Shown: in pieces, positions 23,655-31,894 of the stretch | How the letters are laid out: each line of letters opens with the position of its first letter | Numbering within the stretch: position 1 is the stretch's first letter | Assembly: GCF_018403685.1 (NCBI RefSeq) | Contig: NZ_BOVK01000026.1 | Span: 1-47,908 of the forward strand | DNA: 47,908 nt | Direction: 5' to 3' | Origin: Xylanibacillus composti | GTDB taxonomy: Bacteria > Bacillota > Bacilli > Paenibacillales > K13 | Notes under the pieces: model-generated | Seen by the model: only the letters and a program-made list of their open reading frames with translations | The model's database searches: none | What the model was told of the DNA's origin: nothing | Translations under genes and position numbers: made by a program

Positions 23655-24296
23655 TTACTGCAGCACCCGATCCAGCTCCATTCCCAGCTTGTCGACCTGC
23701 CATTTCGTATATGCCAGCGTTTCCCTGGCCCGATGATACGTCATATTCATGACTCTGGACGGCGTTACCGCAAGCGCTGCCTGCTCGTAGCCGGCATATT
23801 GCGCCATATCCAGCGCACGCGGCCCGTGATAGGAATGGGTAACAATAAAGGCGGAGGTCCATCCCCGCTGTTCCATCAGCGCCAGGCTGAAGCTGACATT
23901 CTCATACGTATTGGTCGCTTCCTGCTCCAGCACAATCGCTTCCTCGGCGACCCCGCGCTCCAGCAAATAAAGGCGCATGCCCTCGGCTTCCGTATATGGG
24001 GCGCCCTCATAATCATAGCCTCCGCTTACAATGATATGCGCGGTTTGCCCGTTTCTATACAAGTCAATCGCTCGCTCCAGCCGCTCGACAAGCGCAGGGC
24101 TCGGCCTGCCCTCCCACAGTGCGGCGCCGAGCACCACTGCCACATCCGCCGTATCGTCGGCATCCGCGTTGTCCGGCGTTGCCAGCACAATCTGGACATA
24201 CAGCACCCAAAGGATGCCAAGCACAGTAACCAGGCCGATCGATCTGATCCATGTGCCCCATACCGCCACGATACGGCGCCTCTTCCTTTTCCCCAT
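23655..24296 (-). CDS. YdcF/SanA-like DUF218 membrane protein
   Basis: 213 residues. After a basic start (MGKRKRRRIVAVWGTWIRSI) comes one membrane helix (GLVTVLGILWVLYVQIVLA), then an extracytoplasmic DUF218 domain with VAVVLGAALWEGRPSPALVE, HIIVSGGYDYEGAPYTEAEG and FIVTHSYHGPRALDMAQYAG. The family is linked to envelope polysaccharide or vancomycin response (SanA, ElyC), but its reaction is undetermined. ATG 24294-24296 is chosen for GGGAGGAACT; the frame extends to 24440 inside the esterase but without a site. Confidence 0.88.
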   Translation of the reverse strand: MGKRKRRRIVAVWGTWIRSIGLVTVLGILWVLYVQIVLATPDNADADDTADVAVVLGAALWEGRPSPALVERLERAIDLYRNGQTAHIIVSGGYDYEGAPYTEAEGMRLYLLERGVAEEAIVLEQEATNTYENVSFSLALMEQRGWTSAFIVTHSYHGPRALDMAQYAGYEQAALAVTPSRVMNMTYHRARETLAYTKWQVDKLGMELDRVLQ

Positions 24297-24364
24297 AGTT
24301 CCTCCCATGATGCAAACCCTCTTAAGTACCGGTCGTTCAAGCAGCTGCCTTGCATGCTGCTTCT

Positions 24365-25048
24365 CTAGCAGCGGCAGCCGCCCTCTTCCAGAAATACGCC
24401 CACTTTCTCCATGACTTCCGACGCCTCGACATCCCAGCAAATCATATGTCTGGACCGCGGAAAGCGCTCCAGTCCTACTGCGCCGGGCAGTTTTCTTGCC
24501 AAATAGCGGGCGCTTAACGGATGTACAATCGGATCTTGCTCGCCCTGAATGATCAAAGCCGGGGCGCGCACTTCGCCAAGCATTGGCTTGCAGTAGCGCA
24601 CAAGCCGCATAAATTCGCGGACAGCGGACAGCGGCACCTGGCCCATCTTCCCGAACGGCGCCATCTCCTCGCGCTTATGCAGCAGCTTTCCCGTCAAAGC
24701 GCGAATAAACCGCATCGGGCTAACATAGATGAGAGCGGCGTTCAGCAGCACCAGCTTGTCGACTGGCACTCTTGCCGCCGTGTAGGCCGCAAGCATGCCG
24801 CCCATAGAAAAACCTGCAACAACGAAGGTTTCACTGCTGCTGCGCATTCTGACTGCTGCTTCGTAGGCGGCCTGCAGCCACGCTTCATATCGAACGCCCT
24901 CCAACTTGCACAGCGGACCGTCATGTCCGGGAAGCACTGGCTGTTCGGTGTGCCAGCCCAGCGACCGGAGGTAGACGGCCAGCGGCTCGACCTCCTCGGG
25001 TCCGCCTGTAAAGCCGTGCAGCAACAGACAGCTCTTGCTTGTCGTCAT
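24365..25048 (-). CDS. Carboxylesterase-type alpha/beta hydrolase
   Basis: 227 residues. HGFTGGPEEVEPLAVYLRSL carries the oxyanion HG, AGFSMGGMLAAYTA the nucleophile serine elbow, GEQDPIVHP the acid and SRHMICWD the histidine, the layout of Est30-like monoacylglycerol/carboxyl esterases. Soluble, no signal. ATG 25046-25048 has AGGAGGT at ten bases; an in-frame GTG at 25060 lies on top of that site. First gene of a probable esterase-ydcF-comB unit. Confidence 0.92.
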   Translation of the reverse strand: MTTSKSCLLLHGFTGGPEEVEPLAVYLRSLGWHTEQPVLPGHDGPLCKLEGVRYEAWLQAAYEAAVRMRSSSETFVVAGFSMGGMLAAYTAARVPVDKLVLLNAALIYVSPMRFIRALTGKLLHKREEMAPFGKMGQVPLSAVREFMRLVRYCKPMLGEVRAPALIIQGEQDPIVHPLSARYLARKLPGAVGLERFPRSRHMICWDVEASEVMEKVGVFLEEGGCRC

Positions 25049-25305
25049 CGATCGTTCCACCTCCTGCCCCTTTGACCTCTCACATTCCAGCTATTCACAC
25101 GAATGCTTGCATGCAAACGTCATCGTTCATGCAAAAAAAAGGGACAGTCACGAGAACTCGGCCATCTGTCTACATTGAACCAGCACTCCAAACTTTCTTC
25201 GCGCTCCAACAATTTTCCTGCCCGTTTGGCCGATCCTCTTTTGTTTTTATGAAAAAAATGCTAAATTAGATTAGAGATGAACTCATAGGCTAACGGGAGG
25301 ACAAT

Positions 25306-26076
25306 ATGGAATTTCGGTTGCAGATGATCGGGACAGGCAGTGCCTTTGCCAAAAAATACTATAACAACAATGCTTTGCTGATGTGCCAGGACCGCTCCCT
25401 GCTCATCGATTGCGGCATTACCGCTCCAATGGCCCTGCATGAAGCCGGCAGAGCCTTTCAGCAATTGGATGGCATTCTCGTCACGCATCTGCATGCGGAT
25501 CACATCGGGGGCTTGGAAGAGGCAGCGTTCGTGACCAAATTTTCGGGCGGCCGCAAGTTAAGATTATTCGTACCGAAACCATTAATTGACCCGCTATGGG
25601 AGCATTCTCTAAAGGCCGGTCTGGAGGATTCGCAATTCGGGCAAGATTTATCCGGCTACTTCGATGTGGTGCCGCTTTATGAAGGCGAAGAGCAGGAGCT
25701 GCTGCCCGGCATTGCCGTAGAGATTCTAAAAACTGACCATATTCCGAATAAAGACAGCTATTCCTTGTTATTGAACGGGAATTTCTTTTACAGTGCGGAT
25801 GTCAAATTCAATGCGGAGCTCATTATTTCCATGATCGAAGAGAAGGGGTGCGGAACTGTTCTGCACGATTGCCAGTTGGAAGGCAGGCCCACCGTTCATG
25901 CGACATTGGACGAGCTGTTGTCCCTGCCTGCCTATGTACAAGAAAAGATTATGCTGATGCATTACGGCGACAATATGGAAGATTACAGGGACCGCATCGG
26001 CAGTATGTCCTTTATCCGCCAACGCGCAATCTACCACATTGAAAAGACAGGACGCATTCGCGCCCTGTCCGATTAG
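25306..26076 (+). CDS. MBL-fold metallo-hydrolase (RNase Z-like)
   Basis: 256 residues: MIGTGSAFAKKYYNNNALLM start strand, THLHADHIGG metal motif (HxHxDH), KTDHIPNKDSYSLLLNG, SADVKFN aspartate and LMHYGDN final histidine. The full zinc set is present, so an active hydrolase is likely. The group includes RNase Z-like and cyclic-nucleotide phosphodiesterases; no substrate can be given. ATG follows GGGAGGACAAT. Its stop overlaps the convergent DUF3892 gene by four bases. Confidence 0.9.
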   Translation: MEFRLQMIGTGSAFAKKYYNNNALLMCQDRSLLIDCGITAPMALHEAGRAFQQLDGILVTHLHADHIGGLEEAAFVTKFSGGRKLRLFVPKPLIDPLWEHSLKAGLEDSQFGQDLSGYFDVVPLYEGEEQELLPGIAVEILKTDHIPNKDSYSLLLNGNFFYSADVKFNAELIISMIEEKGCGTVLHDCQLEGRPTVHATLDELLSLPAYVQEKIMLMHYGDNMEDYRDRIGSMSFIRQRAIYHIEKTGRIRALSD

Positions 26077-26306
26077 AAGGTAGGCAGTTGATCCAGATTG
26101 TTGCTTGGATCTCCGTCCGCATCGCCGCGGATGTACATCTCTCCGTCTCTTCCCTTGAAGGAATTGACACCGATGATATTTCCATTCTGCACTTCTTGCA
26201 AGGCTTGCTCGTAATTCAGCACACGCCCGGCTGAAGTCTGGAATGCGGTGATATCTCCTTCCCCGTTCTTCTGCACAGCTACAAAGCTTTCTTTATTCGC
26301 ATCCAT
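26073..26306 (-). CDS. DUF3892 family small protein
   Basis: 77 residues, with QKNGEGDITAFQTSAGRVLN, NIIGVNSFKGRDGEMYIRGD and PSNNLDQLPTF, the DUF3892 pattern found in many spore-formers; function unknown. ATG has AAGGAGGAGACAGCGC. Soluble, acidic. Convergent with the MBL gene. Confidence 0.9.
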   Translation of the reverse strand: MDANKESFVAVQKNGEGDITAFQTSAGRVLNYEQALQEVQNGNIIGVNSFKGRDGEMYIRGDADGDPSNNLDQLPTF

Positions 26307-26446
26307 GCGCTGTCTCCTCCTTTATCAACGAAAAGTTCCAAACCTGGTTCGTTCTTAGTATGTACAGAAGGAAAACATTATATCGATTGGAAATCCCGCC
26401 AACACGCGTTCCGATGTGCAGCGGATTTCATAGACGAGGATGGAGA

Positions 26447-28081
26447 GTGACGATAGTGTTAGTCCGTATTACCGCTCCATTACTAGTTCTGCTTATTACG
26501 TTATATGTCATAATCGAATATGACGTCAGCTCCTTGACTTGGATGCTGACTGCCTCGGGCATCCTGATGCTGACTTCCGCACTGCCCGGAAAGCCGATCG
26601 TCAGCGGCGCAAGATTCGCTTCACTTCTTGCTTTCGCCTATACGGCGAAGACAGATTGGCTGCTTATCTTGTTTTTGATGCTGGCCTTTCTCCACGCACA
26701 TGAGCTGAAAAAACCGTTCAAGGCTAAGTGGGTGTTCGCAAGCTACGGCATGTCGTTTCTGCTCCTGCAATGGATTGCGCATTCATTCGCTAACGTCTCG
26801 CCTGTCAAGACGGCTATATGCGGACTTTGCTTCGTTGCTGCCTACTTCCTGACCTATCACTATCTCGATGTCCATTCCCGCAACAAGCAGCTGATCGATG
26901 CCAACTTGAGACTGGTAAGCCAGGACCCGCTTACCGGATTGTTGAACTTTCAGGAATTTCACAAGCGCTTGCATACGCTCATTCAGTTGGAAAACCATCT
27001 GGCACTTGTGCTGATCGACTGTGCAGACTTGAAATCGATGAACAGCGAGATGGGCTTTCTGGAGGGCAATCGATTATTGAAAAAAGTCGCCGAGCTGATG
27101 AAACGATCCTTCCCCGACGCTTACTTGCTCGCGCGATGCGGCGGAGACGAATTCGCTCTCGTGCTGCATCGCATCGACGAAGAGGAAATACTGCAGCGTC
27201 TGGAGCAATTTCTGGAGAAGCGGCTGCCGGAGATGACAGGCATCCAAATTACTTACGGCAAAGCGCTGTATCCGGAAAACGGGAGGTCGAAGGATGAGCT
27301 CATCCAAATTGCCGAAGAAGACATGTTCATGATGAAGCGCAAGCTGTGGCTCAAGCGGGAAGAGCATATGCTTCGTTCCGAACAGCTGCGCGTCGTGGGC
27401 GAATTGGCCTCCGGCATGGCGCACGAAATTCGGAATCCGCTTACAACGATCAAGGGCTTTCTGCAAATATCGAAAACAAACCATTACAACATCGAGCCGT
27501 GGTACGAGCTGATTCTGGATGAGATTACACGAATGAGCGACTTGACAGGCGAATTCCTGCAGCTGTCCCGCAATCAAACAACGATGTACGAAGTCGAGCC
27601 GCTGCAGCATTGCCTGCAGCGAGTAAAAGCCTTGGTGGAAGCAGAAGCGATCCGTCTCGGCTTTCAACTCGAGTATCTGCCTTATCCGAAGCCGCTTCCG
27701 GTCTGGATGGATCAGGACAAGCTCATCCAGGTGCTGATCAATATTGTCAAAAATGCATTTGAAGCAATGGAGCCCGGCGGCAAGGTGACCATCTGCAATA
27801 TGGTGGAACATGGCCAAGCCATTATCGATATTACAGACGAAGGCAAGGGCATTCCCGAAGACAAGCTGGACGAGATTTTTCTCCCCTTCTATACGACGAA
27901 GGATCAAGGAACCGGCCTCGGCCTGTCGATTTGTCACCGGATTGTGCTGGATCATAAAGGCTCGATGGAGGTGTTCAGCGAGCTGGGAAAAGGAACCACG
28001 TTTCGTGTGAAATTGCCCATTCACGCCGAATCCGCCGAAGCCTTGCTGCTATCCGACACGGAAGAACAAGTAAACGCCTGA
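26447..28081 (+). CDS. Membrane GGDEF-histidine kinase hybrid (KinB-like context)
   Basis: 544 residues from GTG 26447 (GAGG upstream; a GTG three codons on is also possible). About five or six membrane helices lie in residues 1-145. A GGDEF domain follows (DPLTGLLNFQEFHKRLHTLI, LVLIDCADLKSMN, RCGGDEFALVL) with intact signature but no RxxD inhibitory site. Then a HisKA box MAHEIRNPLTTIKGFL, an N box INIVKNAFEAM, and ATP boxes DEGKGIPEDKLDEIF and GTGLGLSICHRIV. It should autophosphorylate, perhaps feeding the sporulation phosphorelay, and might make cyclic di-GMP. No response regulator is adjacent. Confidence 0.9.
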   Translation: MTIVLVRITAPLLVLLITLYVIIEYDVSSLTWMLTASGILMLTSALPGKPIVSGARFASLLAFAYTAKTDWLLILFLMLAFLHAHELKKPFKAKWVFASYGMSFLLLQWIAHSFANVSPVKTAICGLCFVAAYFLTYHYLDVHSRNKQLIDANLRLVSQDPLTGLLNFQEFHKRLHTLIQLENHLALVLIDCADLKSMNSEMGFLEGNRLLKKVAELMKRSFPDAYLLARCGGDEFALVLHRIDEEEILQRLEQFLEKRLPEMTGIQITYGKALYPENGRSKDELIQIAEEDMFMMKRKLWLKREEHMLRSEQLRVVGELASGMAHEIRNPLTTIKGFLQISKTNHYNIEPWYELILDEITRMSDLTGEFLQLSRNQTTMYEVEPLQHCLQRVKALVEAEAIRLGFQLEYLPYPKPLPVWMDQDKLIQVLINIVKNAFEAMEPGGKVTICNMVEHGQAIIDITDEGKGIPEDKLDEIFLPFYTTKDQGTGLGLSICHRIVLDHKGSMEVFSELGKGTTFRVKLPIHAESAEALLLSDTEEQVNA

Positions 28082-28106
28082 TCGGATCAACCGATCAGGC
28101 GTTTTT
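28073..28106 (+). terminator. Bidirectional terminator between kinase and GNAT genes
   Basis: CGCCTGATCGG (28075-28085) and CCGATCAGGCG (28091-28101) with TTTTT after it on the plus strand. The stem overlaps both stop codons. Confidence 0.85.
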
Positions 28107-28533
28107 CCATGCGGATGTGCGGAATGCCCGCGTCATCGAAGATGTCCTCGGATTCGGCCGCATATCCGGCTTGTTCGTAAAATCTTCTCGCGTGCACCTG
28201 GGCATCCAGTATGGCCCGGTCGCAGCCTTCCGCTAAAGCCGAGGCCTCCAGCGCATGCAGGATCGCAAGACCGAAGCCATGCCCGCGCCAGTCGGGAAGC
28301 ACGGCAATGCGCTGCAATTTGGCGGCATCGGCTGCATAGCGCTTCCAGCGTCCTGTTCCGACCGGCTGGTCTCCATGGACAGCCAGCACATGCCTAGCCC
28401 CGCTTGACAGGTTGTCCAGCTCGTCGGTCTCCAGCTGTTCGGGCACCCCTTGCTCCTCCACGAACACCTTCCTGCGCACGCTGAGGCAATGAGCGAGCTG
28501 CTCTTCCGTGCGGACGACTTGTACATCCAGCAT
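28087..28533 (-). CDS. GNAT acetyltransferase (YjcF-like)
   Basis: 148 residues: LSVRRKVFVEEQGVPEQLET, AKLQRIAVLPDWRGHGFGLA (acetyl-CoA loop, R-x2-G-x-G form) and ARRFYEQAGYAAESEDIFDD. An amino-group acetylase of unknown substrate. ATG 28531-28533 with AGGTGA is preferred to the GTG nine bases earlier. Last gene of the kapB-cvfC-GNAT unit. Confidence 0.88.
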   Translation of the reverse strand: MLDVQVVRTEEQLAHCLSVRRKVFVEEQGVPEQLETDELDNLSSGARHVLAVHGDQPVGTGRWKRYAADAAKLQRIAVLPDWRGHGFGLAILHALEASALAEGCDRAILDAQVHARRFYEQAGYAAESEDIFDDAGIPHIRMEKRLIG

Positions 28534-28542
28534 CGGCTTCAC

Positions 28543-29676
28543 CTATCCGTTCCCATGCCGCTCGCGCGTCATCTGCTGCCAGACAGTACCGACCGCTTCC
28601 TCGCCGCCCTCGATGCGCTCAAGCGCCCAAGCCGCCTGAAGGCTGACCTCGAATTCCGGGTCATCCACCGCCTGCTTCAGCGCCGGAACCGCACGCTCAT
28701 CGCCAGCTTCATACAAGAAGCGGGCCGCTCGCCAACGGACCAGCTTGTTGGCATCCTTCAGCGCTTCGATCATCGGCTCCATCGCTCGCTTGTCGCCCAA
28801 ATCCGAAATCGTATCTCCTGCGGTACGGCGGACTGCCGGCGAATCGTCCTTCAGTGCGCGGAACAGCAAAGGCAGAGCTGCGTCCGCTTCCAGTTCGCCT
28901 ATGTGCACGACAGCCAAGCGGCGCACAGACATATGCTTGTCGTCCAGCGCCTTTTCGATCACGGCCAAGCCTGCAGCGGACGGCTCCCAGCGTTCCAATG
29001 CGGCATAGCGCTTGCGCCAGTCATCCGCTTCCAGCAGCCTCAGCACTTCCTCGTCGTCCAAGCTTCCCTGCACATCCAGCTCGACGCCCGTCTCCTCCTG
29101 CGCCTGCTGCGCCCGGCGCACCATTGCGTTCAAGCGTTCGTCGTCATACGCCGCGTCCAGCTCCTGGAGCACCTGTTCAGCAATATCCCGCGGATCGCCA
29201 TAGCGGATTCCCCAATCCTCCAGCTTGCGCTCCTTGATCAGATTGGGCGAGGCCAGCCCTGCTTCCATCGCCTTCTCGGTAAATCGAGCGGGCAGTCCTT
29301 CTCTCACCTCTTCCTGCTCCGTGCGAACGCGAATCTGCATCGGGATACGGCGGAACGTCTGTACGAATACCCGTACTTCACCGAAGCCGTCGGCCGTGTC
29401 CGGCGTAGGTTCTCGTTCGGCCGAACGCTGTCCGAACACTTCACGCACCTGAGTGAGAATCGGCTTCCAGTCCATGCCCGGGACGCGATCCAGCGCGATA
29501 AAGTCAGCGGTATGGAAGATGCTCTTGATACCCTCGATTTCCAGCATGCTCCGAATATAGGGAGGGGCCGAACGCGCATTCTCCGTTGTGTAAGTCTTGC
29601 CGACACTCACCCGTTCGTCCATGTTCAGCTTCATCGTATTCGGACTGGGGGTCGGCTCGATCGAAACGATGTTCAT
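28543..29676 (-). CDS. cvfC: Conserved virulence factor C-type protein (NifU-N scaffold plus HEAT repeats)
   Basis: 377 residues. Residues 1-90 (IEPTPSPNTMKLNMDERVSV, IEGIKSIFHTADFIALDRVP) are a Nfu/NifU N-terminal scaffold domain. Residues about 195-370 are HEAT repeats, e.g. ALEGWEPSAAGL-like ALERWEPSAAGLAVIEKAL and LPLLFRALKDDSPAVRRTAG. This two-part architecture is that of CvfC, a factor for virulence in Staphylococcus of unclear mechanism. ATG follows AAGGAGGATGGGACACAG, 48 bases after kapB. Confidence 0.9.
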   Translation of the reverse strand: MNIVSIEPTPSPNTMKLNMDERVSVGKTYTTENARSAPPYIRSMLEIEGIKSIFHTADFIALDRVPGMDWKPILTQVREVFGQRSAEREPTPDTADGFGEVRVFVQTFRRIPMQIRVRTEQEEVREGLPARFTEKAMEAGLASPNLIKERKLEDWGIRYGDPRDIAEQVLQELDAAYDDERLNAMVRRAQQAQEETGVELDVQGSLDDEEVLRLLEADDWRKRYAALERWEPSAAGLAVIEKALDDKHMSVRRLAVVHIGELEADAALPLLFRALKDDSPAVRRTAGDTISDLGDKRAMEPMIEALKDANKLVRWRAARFLYEAGDERAVPALKQAVDDPEFEVSLQAAWALERIEGGEEAVGTVWQQMTRERHGNG

Positions 29677-29724
29677 CTGTGTCCCATCCTCCTTATGAAG
29701 ATTTCGTCTAGTCGTGCACCGCTT

Positions 29725-30153
29725 CTACCTCGCATATTGTCGATCATACTCGCCCTGCAGCTCGCGCAGCGATTCTACCGATTGGCGCGCCCATTTCGCC
29801 CGCTCCTCCAGCTCCTCGATTTCCCGCCGAATCGCCCCTTGCAGGGATGGATAGTAATCCGGGATCTCGCTGGTATAACGCCGGACAGACGCCAAAGGCA
29901 TATTCGCCACCTCACGGAAAGCAAGCGCGCGCCGCTGATGAAACATCGAGACGTCGGTCCGGTGGCCGACATGCAGATTCCCCTGCTCCGGATGCTTGAC
30001 CACGGCCAGCACCCGCACCTTGGCTTTGCCGGGAATGAGCTCCACCAGCTCTCCTATGTATACGCCTGTCTTGTATTCCGCTACTACGGGATCGCCCGGC
30101 TGCAGCGTCTCATTCGCCGCTTGTGACGACTTGTGTCCTTGCTCTCGCTCCAT
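29725..30153 (-). CDS. kapB: Sporulation phosphorelay protein KapB
   Basis: 142 residues: LQPGDPVVAEYKTGVYIGEL, VLAVVKHPEQGNLHVGHRTD, MFHQRRALAFREVANMPLAS and YTSEIPDYYPSLQGAIRREI match KapB, an SH3-like partner of the kinase KinB in Bacillus. ATG has AAGGAGGAAGACGG. The kinase at 26447-28081 with its multispan N-terminus lies less than 2 kb away. Not a lipoprotein here: there is no signal peptide. Confidence 0.88.
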   Translation of the reverse strand: MEREQGHKSSQAANETLQPGDPVVAEYKTGVYIGELVELIPGKAKVRVLAVVKHPEQGNLHVGHRTDVSMFHQRRALAFREVANMPLASVRRYTSEIPDYYPSLQGAIRREIEELEERAKWARQSVESLRELQGEYDRQYAR

Positions 30154-30263
30154 CCGTCTTCCTCCTTATAGGTACAGTCGAAAGCATGTCATACACTTGC
30201 TTATTCATTAAAGGTAATGCAAAATGAAGAAAAAGTAAAATGACAGGGAAAGGAGGCGGGACC

Positions 30264-30617
30264 ATGGCGCAATACCGGGAATTGACAAGCATCGAAGACT
30301 GGCAACGGGAGCTCGCAGCCACGGATTCGAAGCCGCTGCTCGTTTTTAAACACAGCACAGTATGCCCGATCAGCGCAGCAGCGAAGGAGGAATTCGAAGC
30401 GTATGTGAACGATCTAAAGGGATCGGCTTCGGAGCCTGAGGCGGTTCTGGTCAAGGTGATCGAATCGCGGCCGGTTTCCAATCAAATTGCCGACGATCTC
30501 GGCGTTCGGCATGAATCGCCGCAATTGTTCTATGTGAGGAATGGAGCAGCAAGCTGGCATGCCTCGCATAATGCCATCACCTACGAAAGCATTGACTCGG
30601 CAGTGAAGAACGGGTAG
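30264..30617 (+). CDS. ytxJ: Bacillithiol-system redox protein YtxJ (BrxC-type)
   Basis: 117 residues with LLVFKHSTVCPISAAAKEEF, a thioredoxin-like fold having a single cysteine in TCPIS, and VSNQIADDLGVRHESPQLFY. BrxC/YtxJ proteins remove bacillithiol from S-bacillithiolated proteins. ATG follows AAAGGAGGCGGGACC. Divergent from kapB across 110 bases. Confidence 0.94.
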   Translation: MAQYRELTSIEDWQRELAATDSKPLLVFKHSTVCPISAAAKEEFEAYVNDLKGSASEPEAVLVKVIESRPVSNQIADDLGVRHESPQLFYVRNGAASWHASHNAITYESIDSAVKNG

Positions 30618-30722
30618 GTACAAGGGAACGCGAGATTGGAATAGGAGCGATAAGGCCGGCAATCATGCCGACGCCGCATTGGACTTTCGCGGGGCTGCGC
30701 CGCCCGCTGCGAACCGGAGCCT

Positions 30723-30779
30723 GCCCTGCGCATGCCGTTCGGAGAGCCGCATATAGGGGATGCAGCTCTCCAATGCAGG
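30723..30779. other. Large imperfect hairpin in convergent intergenic region
   Basis: GGAGAGC (30740-30746) pairs with GCTCTCC (30764-30770), enclosing GCAT/ATGC, and CCCTGC (30723-30728) pairs with GCAGGG (30774-30779). No U run on either side. It lies between the convergent ytxJ and the frameshifted gene; it could end both transcripts, with Rho or by stem strength. Confidence 0.5.
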
Positions 30780-30817
30780 GTGCCAGATCAAATTCCCGAC
30801 AGCAGGTGCACGACCTT

Positions 30818-31179
30818 TTACCAGAAAAAAGGGAATCCTAGAAAAGGAATCGCGAACAGCAGTGCAATCAAAGCCAAATCCAGCGCAAATGCCCCATACC
30901 CAAAGCCCGGATAGCCATAACCGGGGAAGAAAGCGGACACCGAAGCTTTAGAACGGGAGCCGCTTTTTTTCTGCGCTTTGCAGCCAATTGGCGTTTGGCG
31001 GCTGAACGGCGCGTGGAGACCGTCCCATCCCCCGGGATGCCGGAACCAAAATACAATTTGCCATCCCGGATCGCGCTGACTGTGCCGTAGAAGTAACTGC
31101 CATCATGCAAGACTGCGCAAATCGGCTTGCCGATATAATCGCGCAGCGTATCCTCGCAAATCGGGTGAATCGGTTGCAC
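30818..31179 (-). CDS. Small membrane-protein gene with apparent -1 frameshift at an A7 tract
   Basis: From GTG 31177-31179 (GAAGGAG upstream) the zero frame reads MQPIHPICEDTLRDYIGKPI, HDGSYFYGTVSAIRDGKLYF and a basic stretch AKRQLAAKRRKK, then degenerates and stops at 30868. At the A7 tract (30970-30964) the -1 frame continues KSGSRSKASVSAFFPGYGYP, then ALDLALIALLFAIPFLGFPF, a glycine/aromatic-rich link and membrane helix, stopping at TAA 30818-30820. The 120-residue product with an Sm-like head, basic linker and terminal helix is coherent, so either one A is missing or the ribosome slips. I know related Paenibacillus-type proteins only by general pattern; function is unknown. Confidence 0.6.
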
Positions 31180-31306
31180 GATTGCCCTACACTCCTTCCG
31201 TCGCATTTGCCACATACTATGTAGGGCAATGTCCATTCGCTTGGGTAACTAACCCGATAGCAGAGAAGGAATAAACGTGGCAGCCAGGGGACAAGTTTCC
31301 TGCCCC

Positions 31307-31894
31307 TTATCTTCCTTTATGCGACTTCCGACTGGAGCCGGTGCGCAACTTGTACTTTCTGCGCAGCCGACGAACAAGCCGTTCGAAATGAAGGGCATAC
31401 TGCGGATTGCGTTCGTTCCTGACTTGCCGAATATAAGGCCTCAGGACGCGATACAGCCTGGCCATCGTCCAAGCCGTCGAACCGGAGAAGGCGCGCAGCG
31501 GCAATACGCCCTCCTGCCATTGCGCCGCCCACCCTTCGTAGAAGGAGCATACGAGGCTGGCTGCCTCCGCATCGAGAGCCGCCTCTCCTTCAGAGCGGAG
31601 AAGCCGCTGCTGCAGGCGAATGTGTTCAGGGTCGTGCTGCGCCTGCTGCCATGCGGTCAGCATTCTCACATACCGGCGTCGCTTCAGCTCGGCACATGTC
31701 CAGATGACCCCAAGCGCGAGCAGAGTCAGACTAATGCCATACATATATTGAAAGGCCGATTCGCGGCTGTCCGGCGGCCAACGCAGGCCAAACCAGACCC
31801 ACCCTGCCGCAGATCCGGCTGTCAGCAAAGCTGCCGCCCAATTCCATCCGTACTTCAAAGTCCATCCCTCATTTTGCAAAGACTTGTCCGTCAC
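31307..31894 (-). CDS. Hypothetical membrane protein with two N-terminal helices
   Basis: 195 residues. Two helices (WNWAAALLTAGSAAGWVWFG and YGISLTLLALGVIWTCAEL) precede a long basic, arginine/leucine-rich cytoplasmic part (ERLVRRLRRKYKLRTGSSRK). Start GTG at 31892-31894 has no clear ribosome site; a TTG five codons on has a weak GGACAAG. Family not recognised. A good promoter lies upstream. Confidence 0.7.
   Translation of the reverse strand: MTDKSLQNEGWTLKYGWNWAAALLTAGSAAGWVWFGLRWPPDSRESAFQYMYGISLTLLALGVIWTCAELKRRRYVRMLTAWQQAQHDPEHIRLQQRLLRSEGEAALDAEAASLVCSFYEGWAAQWQEGVLPLRAFSGSTAWTMARLYRVLRPYIRQVRNERNPQYALHFERLVRRLRRKYKLRTGSSRKSHKGR

Noticed and set aside
25039-25269. 76-codon plus frame before the MBL gene
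   Set aside because: Overlaps the start of the esterase gene on the opposite strand, lacks a ribosome site and has no recognisable content.
26360-26446. Longer N-terminus of the GGDEF kinase from ATG 26360
   Set aside because: No ribosome site at that ATG; the GTG at 26447 has one and begins directly at the first membrane helix.
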